In this document: positions 18,016-26,700 of the stretch, one piece after another
Numbering within the stretch: position 1 is the stretch's first letter
How the letters are laid out: each line of letters opens with the position of its first letter
Origin: Pseudomonas sp. QTF5
Lineage (GTDB): Bacteria; Pseudomonadota; Gammaproteobacteria; Pseudomonadales; Pseudomonadaceae
Reading direction: 5' to 3'
NCBI RefSeq assembly: GCF_000512695.2
Contig: NZ_AZRW02000031.1
Location: forward strand, 1-49,109
Length of the DNA stretch: 49,109 nt
Made by a program: the position numbers and the translations under genes
Notes under the pieces: model-generated
Databases searched by the model: none
What the model saw: the letters and a program-made list of their open reading frames with translations, nothing else
What the model was told of the DNA's origin: nothing

Positions 18016-18145
18016 GTGGCGAGGGAGCTTGCTCCCGCTCGGCTGCGAAGCAGTCGTAAAATCTGTCAGCGTGGTTTTCAGTCATACCGCGGTGGCAGGT
18101 TTTTGGACCGCTCCGCACTCCAGCGGGAGCAAGCTCCCTCGCCAC
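18016..18145. repeat. Second-family REP palindrome between divergent promoters
   Basis: Perfectly inverted 24-nt arms, 18016-18039 (GTGGCGAGGGAG then CTTGCTCCCGCT) and 18122-18145, flank an 82-nt centre. It lies between the back-to-back PvdS promoters of pvdP and pvdM. With these it fills the 320-nt gap 17925-18244; no other gene is seen there. Confidence 0.85.
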
Positions 18146-18164
18146 GAGGCATCGCACAAGGCCC

Positions 18165-18188
18165 TAATTTTTTCTGCCAGCCACTCGT
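18165..18188 (+). promoter_or_regulatory. PvdS-type promoter of pvdMNO (one mismatch)
   Basis: TAATT at 18165-18169 instead of TAAAT, then exactly 16 nt and CGT at 18186-18188. Spacing and orientation towards pvdM make it a likely PvdS promoter despite the single -35 mismatch. Confidence 0.7.
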
Positions 18189-18244
18189 TCCTCCCAGATA
18201 GCAAAGGCCCCTGCGCCCGCACCGGGGCGGCGAACCTGACTGAG

Positions 18245-19621
18245 ATGGCAATGACAAAACCAAGTTCGAAAAAGGCTCTTTACATCGGCCTGCCGCTGGC
18301 CCTGGCGATCACCGCCAGCGCAGGCTTCGCGGTCTGGTATTACGGGTTCAAGGACAACCTCGGTTACCCGCTCAAGGTGATGAAACAGGCCGACGAGTTG
18401 CACGAGCGCATGCTCTCCTTCGACAGCCACATCAGCCTGATGCAGAACTTCGGCACGCGAGGCAACGAAGCCGACAAGGACGGCAAGGGCCAGTTCGACC
18501 TGGTCAAGGCCAACCGTGGGCACCTGTCCGGCGCGGCCCTGACGATTTTCGGCTGGCCCGAACTGTGGAATGGCGCCAACGCGCCGCACCGGCCCACCGC
18601 CGGTTTCGTCGAAGAGGCACGCAACCAGCAGGAGATCCGCTACAAGATTATTTCCGGCATGGTCCGCGACTTTCCCAATCAGGTCGCCATTGCCTACACC
18701 CCCGACGATTTCCGTCGTTTGCACGGTGAAGGCAAGTTCGCGATTTTCATCAGCATGCTCAATGCCTACCCGCTGGGCCATGACCTGAAGCTGCTGGACC
18801 TGTGGACGGCGCGCGGCATGCGCATGTTCGGCTTCAGCTACATCGGCAATAACGACTGGGCCGACTCTTCGCGTCCCTTGCCGTTTTTCAACGATTCGCC
18901 AGACGCCCTCGACGGCCTCTCGGACCTGGGCAAGCAAGCGGTGCATCGCTTGAATGACCTGGGAGTGATCATTGACGTGTCGCAAATGTCGAGCAAAGCC
19001 CTGGAGCAAGTCGCGCATTTGAGCCGCACGCCGATGGTCGCTTCGCACTCGGCGCCACGGGCGATGGTCGATATCCCGCGCAACCTCAGCGACAAGGAAC
19101 TGCAGCTGATCAAGAACAGCGGCGGCGTGGTGCAGGTGGTCGGTTTCTCCCAATACCTGCGACCGCTGACCCAGACCACCCAGGACAAACTCAACGAACT
19201 GCGCCAACAGTTCGACCTGGCACCGCTGCCGAACCTCGCCATGGCGTTGATGCCGGGTGATCCGGTCATCGCCGCCTGGTCCGAGAAAAAATTCGGCCAG
19301 TACGCCAGCCGTCTCTACGCGATTCTCGAAGAAGAACCCAAGGCCACCCTCAAGGACCTCGGTGACGCCATCGACTACACGGTGCGAAAAATCGGCATCG
19401 ACCATGTCGGCATCAGCTCCGACTTCAACGAAGGTGGCGGGGTCAAGGGTTGGAACAACGTCGGTGAAATTCGCAATGTCACCGCGGAGCTGATCTCGCG
19501 CGGCTACTCCGAAGCAGACATTGCCAAGCTCTGGGGCGGCAACTTCCTGCGGGTCTGGGACCAGGTGCAGAAAGCCGCCAAGCCAGCGCTGATTTCACAA
19601 CAAGGCACGAGCAAACCATGA
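18245..19621 (+). CDS. pvdM: Dipeptidase-like periplasmic maturation protein PvdM
   Basis: A 458-residue protein of the M19 (renal/membrane dipeptidase) fold with an N-terminal hydrophobic anchor or signal (residues 11-33). PvdM is required for periplasmic pyoverdine maturation together with PvdP. The expected dipeptidase landmarks are recognisable but altered. The first His-X-Asp reads His62-Ile-Ser64, the usual Asp-Leu-Ser-His reads DVSQ (Gln247), and the usual Glu of IEGG seems to be Asn173; the second-site His268 (ASHSA) is kept. A complete dizinc centre therefore looks absent. The start may be the ATG at 18245 or the one at 18251; both have weak ribosome-binding sites. The stop overlaps the pvdN start (ATGA). 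Confidence 0.88.
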   Translation: MAMTKPSSKKALYIGLPLALAITASAGFAVWYYGFKDNLGYPLKVMKQADELHERMLSFDSHISLMQNFGTRGNEADKDGKGQFDLVKANRGHLSGAALTIFGWPELWNGANAPHRPTAGFVEEARNQQEIRYKIISGMVRDFPNQVAIAYTPDDFRRLHGEGKFAIFISMLNAYPLGHDLKLLDLWTARGMRMFGFSYIGNNDWADSSRPLPFFNDSPDALDGLSDLGKQAVHRLNDLGVIIDVSQMSSKALEQVAHLSRTPMVASHSAPRAMVDIPRNLSDKELQLIKNSGGVVQVVGFSQYLRPLTQTTQDKLNELRQQFDLAPLPNLAMALMPGDPVIAAWSEKKFGQYASRLYAILEEEPKATLKDLGDAIDYTVRKIGIDHVGISSDFNEGGGVKGWNNVGEIRNVTAELISRGYSEADIAKLWGGNFLRVWDQVQKAAKPALISQQGTSKP

Positions 19622-20898
19622 GCGATCGTCGCACCTTTCTGAAACAGGCCGGGATCTTCGCCGCCGGCCTGCCCCTGACTGCCGGCCTGCACAACGTCGC
19701 CAGCGCCACGCCCCTGCCCTCGCTGCCGCGGGACAAATGGGCGCAACTGCGGCAGCTGTTCGACCAGGATCCGGATTACCTGCACTTCTCCAACTTCCTG
19801 ATCACCTCGCACCCCAAACCGGTACGCGAAGCGATCGAGATGCACCGTGCCGCCCTCGATAAAAACCCTGGGCTTGCCATGGACTGGGACCTGGGTGTCA
19901 TCGAGCAGCGCGAAGAAGAGGTGCGCGTCTGGGCGGCTCGTTACCTGCAAGCCAATGCCAAACAGATCGCGCTGACCGGCAGCACCACCGAAGGCCTGGC
20001 GATGATTTACGGCGGCGTTCATGTGCGCCCGGACCAGGAAATCCTCACCACCGCCCACGAGCATTACGCGACCCATACGATCCTCAATCTGCGCACCCAA
20101 CGGGACGGCACCCGGGTGCGCAAGATCAGGCTGTTCAAGGATCCGCAGGCGGCCTCCAAAGCCGAGATCCTTGCGTCGATCGACCAGAACATCAAACCCG
20201 AAACCCGTGTACTGGGCATGACCTGGGTGCACTCCGGCAGCGGCGTGAAACTGCCGATCGCGCAAATCGGCGCCTTGGTGGACAAGCACAACCGCCACCG
20301 CAGCGAGCAGGACCGCATCATTTATCTGGTCGACGGCGTGCATGGTTTTGGTGTCGAGGATTTGAGTTTCCCGGCCATGAACTGCGATTTTTTCATCGCC
20401 GGCACGCACAAATGGATGTTCGGCCCCCGCGGTACGGGCATCGTTTGCAGCCGCAGTGAAGAGGTCAAATACGTCACGCCGATCATCCCGACCTTCTCCG
20501 AAGCCACGGCGTTCTCCACCACCATGACGCCGGGTGGCTACCACTCGTTCGAGTACCGCTGGGCGCTGAACGAAGCCTTCAAACTGCATTTGCAATTGGG
20601 CAAGGCCGATGTTCAGGCACGTATCCATGCCCTGAACAGCTACATGAAAAAACGCCTGCAAGCGCACCCTCGGATCGAACTGGTCACGCCCCTGAGCCCC
20701 GAGTTGTCGTCCGGCTTCAGCTTCTTCCGGGTCAAGGGTCAGAGCAGCGACAAGATCGCCACCTGGCTGATGCAAAACCGGGTGATCGCCGATGCCGTGG
20801 AGCGCGACGTGGGCCCGGTGATCCGCACGGCGCCGGGGCTGCTCAACACTGAAGCCGAAGTCGACCGCTTCATGGCGCTGCTCGACACACAGCTCTGA
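19618..20898 (+). CDS. pvdN: PLP-dependent periplasmic enzyme PvdN
   Basis: A 426-residue fold-type I PLP enzyme that converts the glutamate side chain of the pyoverdine chromophore to the succinamide form in the periplasm. The N-terminus is a Tat signal (SDRRTFLKQAGIFAAGLPLTAG). The PLP-binding Asp-X-X-His is DGVHGF (Asp239, His242) and the Schiff-base lysine is Lys265 in AGTHKWMFGPRGTG. Its start overlaps the pvdM stop by 4 nt, so the two are translationally coupled. A composite REP element separates it from pvdO. Confidence 0.93.
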   Translation: MSDRRTFLKQAGIFAAGLPLTAGLHNVASATPLPSLPRDKWAQLRQLFDQDPDYLHFSNFLITSHPKPVREAIEMHRAALDKNPGLAMDWDLGVIEQREEEVRVWAARYLQANAKQIALTGSTTEGLAMIYGGVHVRPDQEILTTAHEHYATHTILNLRTQRDGTRVRKIRLFKDPQAASKAEILASIDQNIKPETRVLGMTWVHSGSGVKLPIAQIGALVDKHNRHRSEQDRIIYLVDGVHGFGVEDLSFPAMNCDFFIAGTHKWMFGPRGTGIVCSRSEEVKYVTPIIPTFSEATAFSTTMTPGGYHSFEYRWALNEAFKLHLQLGKADVQARIHALNSYMKKRLQAHPRIELVTPLSPELSSGFSFFRVKGQSSDKIATWLMQNRVIADAVERDVGPVIRTAPGLLNTEAEVDRFMALLDTQL

Positions 20899-20917
20899 TC
20901 CCAACCCCATGATGAAT

Positions 20918-21005
20918 GTGGGAGCGGGCTTGCTCGCGAAGACGGCGGCACAGTCAACATTGATGTCGCCTGACACACCGCTTTCGCGAGCAAGCCCGCT
21001 CCCAC
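20918..21005. repeat. Composite palindromic element B (REP pair with conserved core)
   Basis: REP cores at 20918-20940 and 20983-21005 flank a 42-nt centre that is nearly identical to that of element A (ACGGCGG.ACAGT.AACATTGATGTCGCCTGACACACCGCT). On the right the flank reads TCCTTAACTGACGGGTACTAG, resembling the outer repeat of the other copies; on the left the outer repeat is missing. It sits between pvdN and pvdO within a same-strand gene run. Confidence 0.85.
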
Positions 21006-21069
21006 AGGTTCCGCTCCTTAACTGACGGGTACTAGCCCCCTGATTCCTTTTAACTTTTTATCGAGAGCA

Positions 21070-21960
21070 ATGATGAACAGTGAGCTGCGTAGTTTTTCCT
21101 TGAAGACGCTCCCCGCACTGGCCTTCGCCGCCGTGGTTGCAAGCCTGATGCCGGGCATCGCTCAGGCCGCCGCATCTGCCCCGCCCGGGAAAATTTTCAA
21201 GGACTGCAAGGACTGCCCGGAGATGGTCGTGCTGCCCACCGGGACCTTCACCATGGGTACCCCGGACAATGAGGTGGGCCGCGAGCCCGATGAAGGCCCG
21301 TTGCACCCGGTGACCTTCGCCAAACCGCTGGCCATCAGCCGCTTTCAGGTGCTGGCCGGCGAGTGGGACGCGTACTTGCGCGACACCGGTTACGTCATGC
21401 CCGATGGCGACACCCGGCCGGGCCGCGAGTGCAAGGCCGGCGTGCCGCGCTATGAACGCACGGCCAGGCATCCGGCGGTGTGCATGGACTTCCCCGAGGT
21501 CAATGCCTACGTGACCTGGCTCTCGAAGAAGACCGGCAAGCACTATCGACTGGTCAGCGAATCGCTGCGTGAGTATGCCGCACGCGCGGGCAGCAGCGGC
21601 CCGTTCCCCTTCCCGTTCGATGAAGGCAAGGAATACAGCATCGCCAAACATGCCAACACCTACGGCGCCGCCGATGGTTACAACTTCACCTCAACGGCGG
21701 GCACTTTCCCGGCCAACGCCTTCGGCGTGTACGACATGCACGGCAACGTCTATGAGTGGACCGCCGATTGCTACAACGAGAACTACGTCGGTGCACCGAG
21801 CGATGGCAGCGCGTGGTTGACCGGCGACTGCAAGGCCCGGCGCATTCGTGGCAATGACTGGGGTGAAGCACCGGTGTTCTCGCGTTCGGGTAACCGTAAC
21901 GCCACCTACCCCGACACCCGTGGCGACTGGATCGGCTTTCGCGTCGCGCGGGATCTGTGA
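21070..21960 (+). CDS. pvdO: Periplasmic FGE-sulfatase-like maturation protein PvdO
   Basis: A 296-residue secreted protein with a Sec signal peptide (LKTLPALAFAAVVASLMPGIAQA) and a single formylglycine-generating-enzyme (SUMF1) domain: DCPEMVVLPTGTFTMGTPDNEVGREPDEGP near the start, and FGVYDMHGNVYEWTADCY and DWIGFRVAR near the end. PvdO completes the oxidation of dihydropyoverdine to pyoverdine. ATG at 21070 and ATG at 21073 are both possible; a GAGAG ribosome-binding site serves either. No PvdS box is visible between the REP element and the gene, so it may depend on read-through from pvdMN. Confidence 0.93.
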   Translation: MMNSELRSFSLKTLPALAFAAVVASLMPGIAQAAASAPPGKIFKDCKDCPEMVVLPTGTFTMGTPDNEVGREPDEGPLHPVTFAKPLAISRFQVLAGEWDAYLRDTGYVMPDGDTRPGRECKAGVPRYERTARHPAVCMDFPEVNAYVTWLSKKTGKHYRLVSESLREYAARAGSSGPFPFPFDEGKEYSIAKHANTYGAADGYNFTSTAGTFPANAFGVYDMHGNVYEWTADCYNENYVGAPSDGSAWLTGDCKARRIRGNDWGEAPVFSRSGNRNATYPDTRGDWIGFRVARDL

Positions 21961-22026
21961 TGCACGCCCACGAACAGCTCACCCCTTGAACCTTTGCCCT
22001 TAACGGCACTTGAAGCGGAACCCCCC

Positions 22027-23685
22027 ATGACCTCGAATTCCCGCGGAGCCATCAGTGAAGTCCTCAGCCTGCTCAAGCCTTTTCGGGTCGTCGTGGTGCT
22101 GTCGATCATGCTCGGCATGCTGGGTGGCCTCAGCATTACCGCGCTGCTTGCGACCATCAACGATGCCCTGAACGCAGAAGGCAGCCCACCCACCCGTGTG
22201 CTGATGATGTTTGTCGGCTTGTGCGCGCTGGCCCTGCTGACATCGATTCTGTCGGATATCGGCACCAATCATGTCGGGCAGCACATCATTGCCGCGCTAC
22301 GTAAATCCCTGGGCGAGAAAGTCCTGTTGGCCCCGATCGAACAGATCGAGCGGTATCGCAGCCATCGGCTCATTCCGGTCCTGACCCACGATGTCAACAC
22401 CGTCAGCAGCTTCGCCTTCTCCTTTGCACCGCTGGCCATTGCCTTCACCGTGACCCTTGGCTGCCTGAGCTACCTGGCGTATCTGTCACTGCCGATGTTC
22501 GCCCTGTTGCTGGTAGCGCTGGTGATCGGCACCGTGGTGCAATATGCGGCCAGGGCCAAGGGCATCAAGGGCTTCGAAGCCGCTCGCGAGGCCGAAGACG
22601 AACTGCAAAAACACTACAGCGCGATCGCGGCCGGCGCCAAGGAACTGCGCATCCATCGCCCGCGCCGCCAACGCATGTTCAGCCAGCGCATCGAAGGCAC
22701 CGCCGACTACATCTGCAATACCCACATCCGTTCGATCAACACGTTCGTGGTGGCCAAAACCTTCGGTTCGATGCTGTTTTTCGTGGTGATCGGCCTGGCA
22801 CTGGCGCTGCAATCGTTCTGGCTGGGCACCGATAAAGCGGTGCTCAGCGGTTTCGTGCTGGTATTGCTGTACATGAAAGGCCCGCTGGAATATCTGGTCA
22901 TCACCCTGCCGATCATCAGCCGCGCCAACATCGCCTTCAAGCGTATTGCCGACCTTGCCGAACAGTTTTCCTCGCCCGAGCCGCACTTGCTGCTCAGCGA
23001 TAAGAACACCGCCAAAACGGTGGTCGAACACCTCGAACTGCGCGACGTGCATTACGCGTTCCCTGCGGTGGACGGCAGCAAACCCTTCACCCTCGGGCCG
23101 GTCAACCTCTCCATCGCCCAGGGCGAAATCGTCTTCATCGTCGGCGAGAACGGCGGCGGCAAGACCACGTTGATCAAGTTGCTGCTGGGCCTCTACGCGC
23201 CACAGGGCGGTGAAATCATCCTCAACGGCGCGCCGGTACTGGCCAGCAATCGCGACGATTATCGCCAGTTGTTCACCACGATTTTTGCCGACTACTACCT
23301 GTTCGATGAACTGGTGCAAGGCGACCAGCAGGTTCCCGAAGACGCCAACCGCTATCTGGAACGCCTGGAAATCGCCCACAAAGTCAGCATCCGCGATGGC
23401 GCATTCAGCACCACCGATCTGTCCACCGGCCAGCGCAAGCGCCTGGCCCTGTTGAACGCCTGGCTGGAGGAACGCCCAGTGCTGGTGTTCGACGAGTGGG
23501 CAGCCGATCAGGATCCGGTGTTCCGGCGAATTTTCTACACCGAACTGCTGCCGGAACTGAAGTACCTGGGCAAGACCATCATCGTCATTTCCCACGACGA
23601 CCGTTACTTCGATGTCGCCGACCAACTGGTGCGCATGGAAGCGGGTCAGGTCATCAGTGAAAAAGCCCCGGCCGCCACGGCCTGA
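22027..23685 (+). CDS. pvdE: Ferribactin ABC exporter PvdE
   Basis: A 552-residue half-transporter that carries the acylated precursor from cytoplasm to periplasm. Six hydrophobic helices fill the first ~310 residues; the C-terminal ATPase has Walker A GENGGGKTTLIK (about 372), signature LSTGQRKRLAL, Walker B VLVFDEWAADQDP and H-loop ISHDDRY. I use the ATG at 22027, which matches the usual PvdE length (about 549); the frame extends 11 codons upstream with no support. It is 66 nt after pvdO and 38 nt before the Thr-module NRPS, so all three probably share a transcript. Confidence 0.94.
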   Translation: MTSNSRGAISEVLSLLKPFRVVVVLSIMLGMLGGLSITALLATINDALNAEGSPPTRVLMMFVGLCALALLTSILSDIGTNHVGQHIIAALRKSLGEKVLLAPIEQIERYRSHRLIPVLTHDVNTVSSFAFSFAPLAIAFTVTLGCLSYLAYLSLPMFALLLVALVIGTVVQYAARAKGIKGFEAAREAEDELQKHYSAIAAGAKELRIHRPRRQRMFSQRIEGTADYICNTHIRSINTFVVAKTFGSMLFFVVIGLALALQSFWLGTDKAVLSGFVLVLLYMKGPLEYLVITLPIISRANIAFKRIADLAEQFSSPEPHLLLSDKNTAKTVVEHLELRDVHYAFPAVDGSKPFTLGPVNLSIAQGEIVFIVGENGGGKTTLIKLLLGLYAPQGGEIILNGAPVLASNRDDYRQLFTTIFADYYLFDELVQGDQQVPEDANRYLERLEIAHKVSIRDGAFSTTDLSTGQRKRLALLNAWLEERPVLVFDEWAADQDPVFRRIFYTELLPELKYLGKTIIVISHDDRYFDVADQLVRMEAGQVISEKAPAATA

Positions 23686-23723
23686 GCCCTGGTCGACGCA
23701 TTGCCGCCTTTTGCGAGAACCCC

Positions 23724-26700
23724 ATGAACGAACTTCTTGATGATGATCTGCTGGCGCTGCTACTGGCCGATGCCGCAGACGATGTACAGGCCTTGTCGCC
23801 CCGCAGCCGCCTGGATCGAGCGCCGCTGTCGTTTGCCCAGCAGCGCTTGTGGCTGGAGCAACAATTGGCACCGACCAGCTCGGCCTACAACCTGCCACGC
23901 GCCTTGCGACTGACCGGCGAACTGGATTCCCGGGCACTGGAAATGGCACTTGATCGGGTCATTGATCGACACGACATTTTGCGTAGCGCGTTCAAGGAAA
24001 TCGACGGTGTACCCCTCCAGGTCGTTGAGCGTCACGCCCGTCTGACCCTGCACAAGCAAGATCTCTCGGCGCTCGACAGCCAGGCCCGCGCCGATGAGCT
24101 GGCGCAACGTATCCAGAACCAGGCACTGCGCCCATTCGACCTGAGCCGAGCGCCGCTGATCCGAGCCACGCTGCTCAAGCTCGACACCCGCGAGCATGTG
24201 TTGCTGCTGAACATGCACCACATCGTCTCCGATGCCTGGTCCAATGCGATTCTCATGCAAGACCTGTCCCGCGCCTACGGCCAGGCCCGCCTGGGCGACA
24301 CCGCGCAACTGCCGCCACTGGCGATGCAATATGCCGACCATGCCACCTGGCAACGCGGTGTATACCTCGACAGTGCCGCTTGCGCCCGCAGTGGCGACTA
24401 TTGGCGCCAGTACCTGGGCAGCGAGCTGCCCGTGCTCGAACTGCCCCAGGATTTTGCCCGCGCAGCTGGTCAACAACACCTCGCCGGGCGCTGGTCATTG
24501 AGTGTTCCTACCTCACTGTCGCAGATGCTCAACGCCTTCTGCCAGCGCCAGGGGCTGACACCGTTTGTGGTGGCCTTGGGCGCGTGGCAATTGCTGCTAG
24601 GCCGCTACAGCAACCAGCACGACTTCACCGTCGGCGTACCCAACGCCAACCGCAACCGTGGTGAAACCCAGGAATTGGTGGGCTTTTTCGTCGGCAGTCA
24701 GGTGTACCGGGCGCGAATCGATTCGACCCGCACCGCCGTGGATTTTTTGCACGACCTGCGGGGGCAATCCCTGGCGGCACTCGAGCATGCCGATTACCCG
24801 CTGGAGCTGATGTTCGATCAACTGCAACGACCGGGCGGCCAGACGTCCAATCCTTTGTTTCAGGTGTTGTTCAACTGGCGCACCGGCACCGCCGAGCCAC
24901 CCGCGATGGACTGGGGCGGGCTGGCGCTGGAGTTTCTCGGTTCAGGGGAAAACCAGGCCAAATTCGATCTCTCACTGGATATCGACTACTCGCACCAAGG
25001 CCTTGTCGCCACCTTCGAGTACAGCCGCGACCTCTACAGCCCGGCGACGATCGAACGCATGGCCGGGCATTGGCAGAACCTGTTGCAGAGCCTTATCGAA
25101 GCCCCTGAGCGCGCCCTCGGCGAGCTGCAACTGCTGGCCCCGGACGAGCATCAACAGACCCTGGCCGACTGGAATCGTCAGCCCACCCGACTCCCACACG
25201 AACACTGCCTGCATCATTTGATCGAAGCCCACGCCAGCAGAGCCGGCGAGGCCATCGCCCTGAGTTTTGGCGAACAGCACATGAGCTACGCCGAGCTCAA
25301 TCGCCAGGCCAATCGGTTGGCCTATCGACTGATCAGCGAAGGCGTCGGTCCGGATGTGCTGGTGGGCATCGCCGTCGAGCGTACGCCAGACATGATCATC
25401 GGCGTGTTGGCGATCCTCAAGGCGGGGGGCGCCTATGTGCCGCTGGACCCGACCTATCCGGCCGAACGCCTGGCCTACATGATCGAGGACAGCGCCATCG
25501 CCCTGGTGCTGACGCAGGCGCATCTGCGTGAACAGTTGCCGCTGCCCGCCGAGGTTCGCTGCCTGTTACTCGAGCAGATACCGTCCAGTCACTCGCTGGA
25601 TGAGCGCAATCCCGAAGTGGCGGTGCACCCGGATAATCTGGCGTATGTGATTTACACCTCGGGTTCGACCGGCAAACCCAAAGGCGCGCTGCTGCCGCAC
25701 CACAACGTGATGCGGTTGTTTCAGGCGACTGCCGATTGGTTCAACTTCAGCCAGGACGATGTCTGGAGTCTGTTTCACTCGTATGCGTTCGACTTCTCCG
25801 TGTGGGAAATTTTCGGCGCCCTGTTGCACGGCGGCCGGCTGGTGATCGTGCCGCACGCGGTCAGCCGTTCGCCACAGGACGTCTACGCACTGCTTTGCGA
25901 GGAAAAAGTCAGCGTGCTCAACCAGACGCCTTCGGCTTTCAAACAGCTGATGCAGGTCGCCTGCGAACCCGGGCAGTCGCTGACGCAACACCTGCGTTAT
26001 GTGGTTTTTGGCGGTGAAGCTATTGATGTGCAAAGCCTGCGCCCCTGGTTCGAGCGCTTCGGCGATCGCGCGCCGCAGTTGATCAACATGTATGGCATTA
26101 CAGAAACCACCGTGCACGTGACCTACCGGCCGTTGTCACTGAACGATCTGCACTCGGACGCAGCCAGCCCCCTCGGCCAGCCGATTGTCGACCTGTCGTG
26201 GTACCTGCTCGACCCGCATCTCAACCCGGTGGCCAAATGTTGCATCGGTGAGTTGTATGTCGGCCGCGCCGGCCTGGCACGTGGGTATCTGAAACGCACC
26301 GACCTGACCGCCACCCGTTTCATCCCCGATCCGTTCGACCCGCTACCGGGCGGGCGCCTGTATCGCACCGGCGATCTGGCGCGCTACGGCGTCGATGGCA
26401 GCATCGAGTACGTCGGACGCATCGACCATCAGGTAAAAATTCGTGGTTTCCGCATCGAACTGGGGGAAATCCAGGCACGCCTGCAGAGCCTGGCCGCCGT
26501 GCAGGATTGCGTGGTCCTGACCCACGAGGGGCCGAGCGGCCTGCAACTGGTCGGTTATGTGATCGCCAGCGAACCGGCCAGCACCGAGTTACGCGAACAG
26601 CTGCTGAACGCCCTCAAGGCGCAGTTGCCGGATTACATGGTGCCCGGCCACCTGCTGTTTATCGATCACTTCCCGCTCAACGCCAACGGCAAGCTCGACC

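Noticed and set aside
17981..18244. 88-codon N-terminal extension of PvdM
   Set aside because: It runs through a REP palindrome and the promoter; the hydrophobic N-terminus of PvdM begins at 18245.
20918..21069. Separate PvdS promoter for pvdO
   Set aside because: No TAAAT-N16/17-CGT arrangement was found between the REP element and the start codon.
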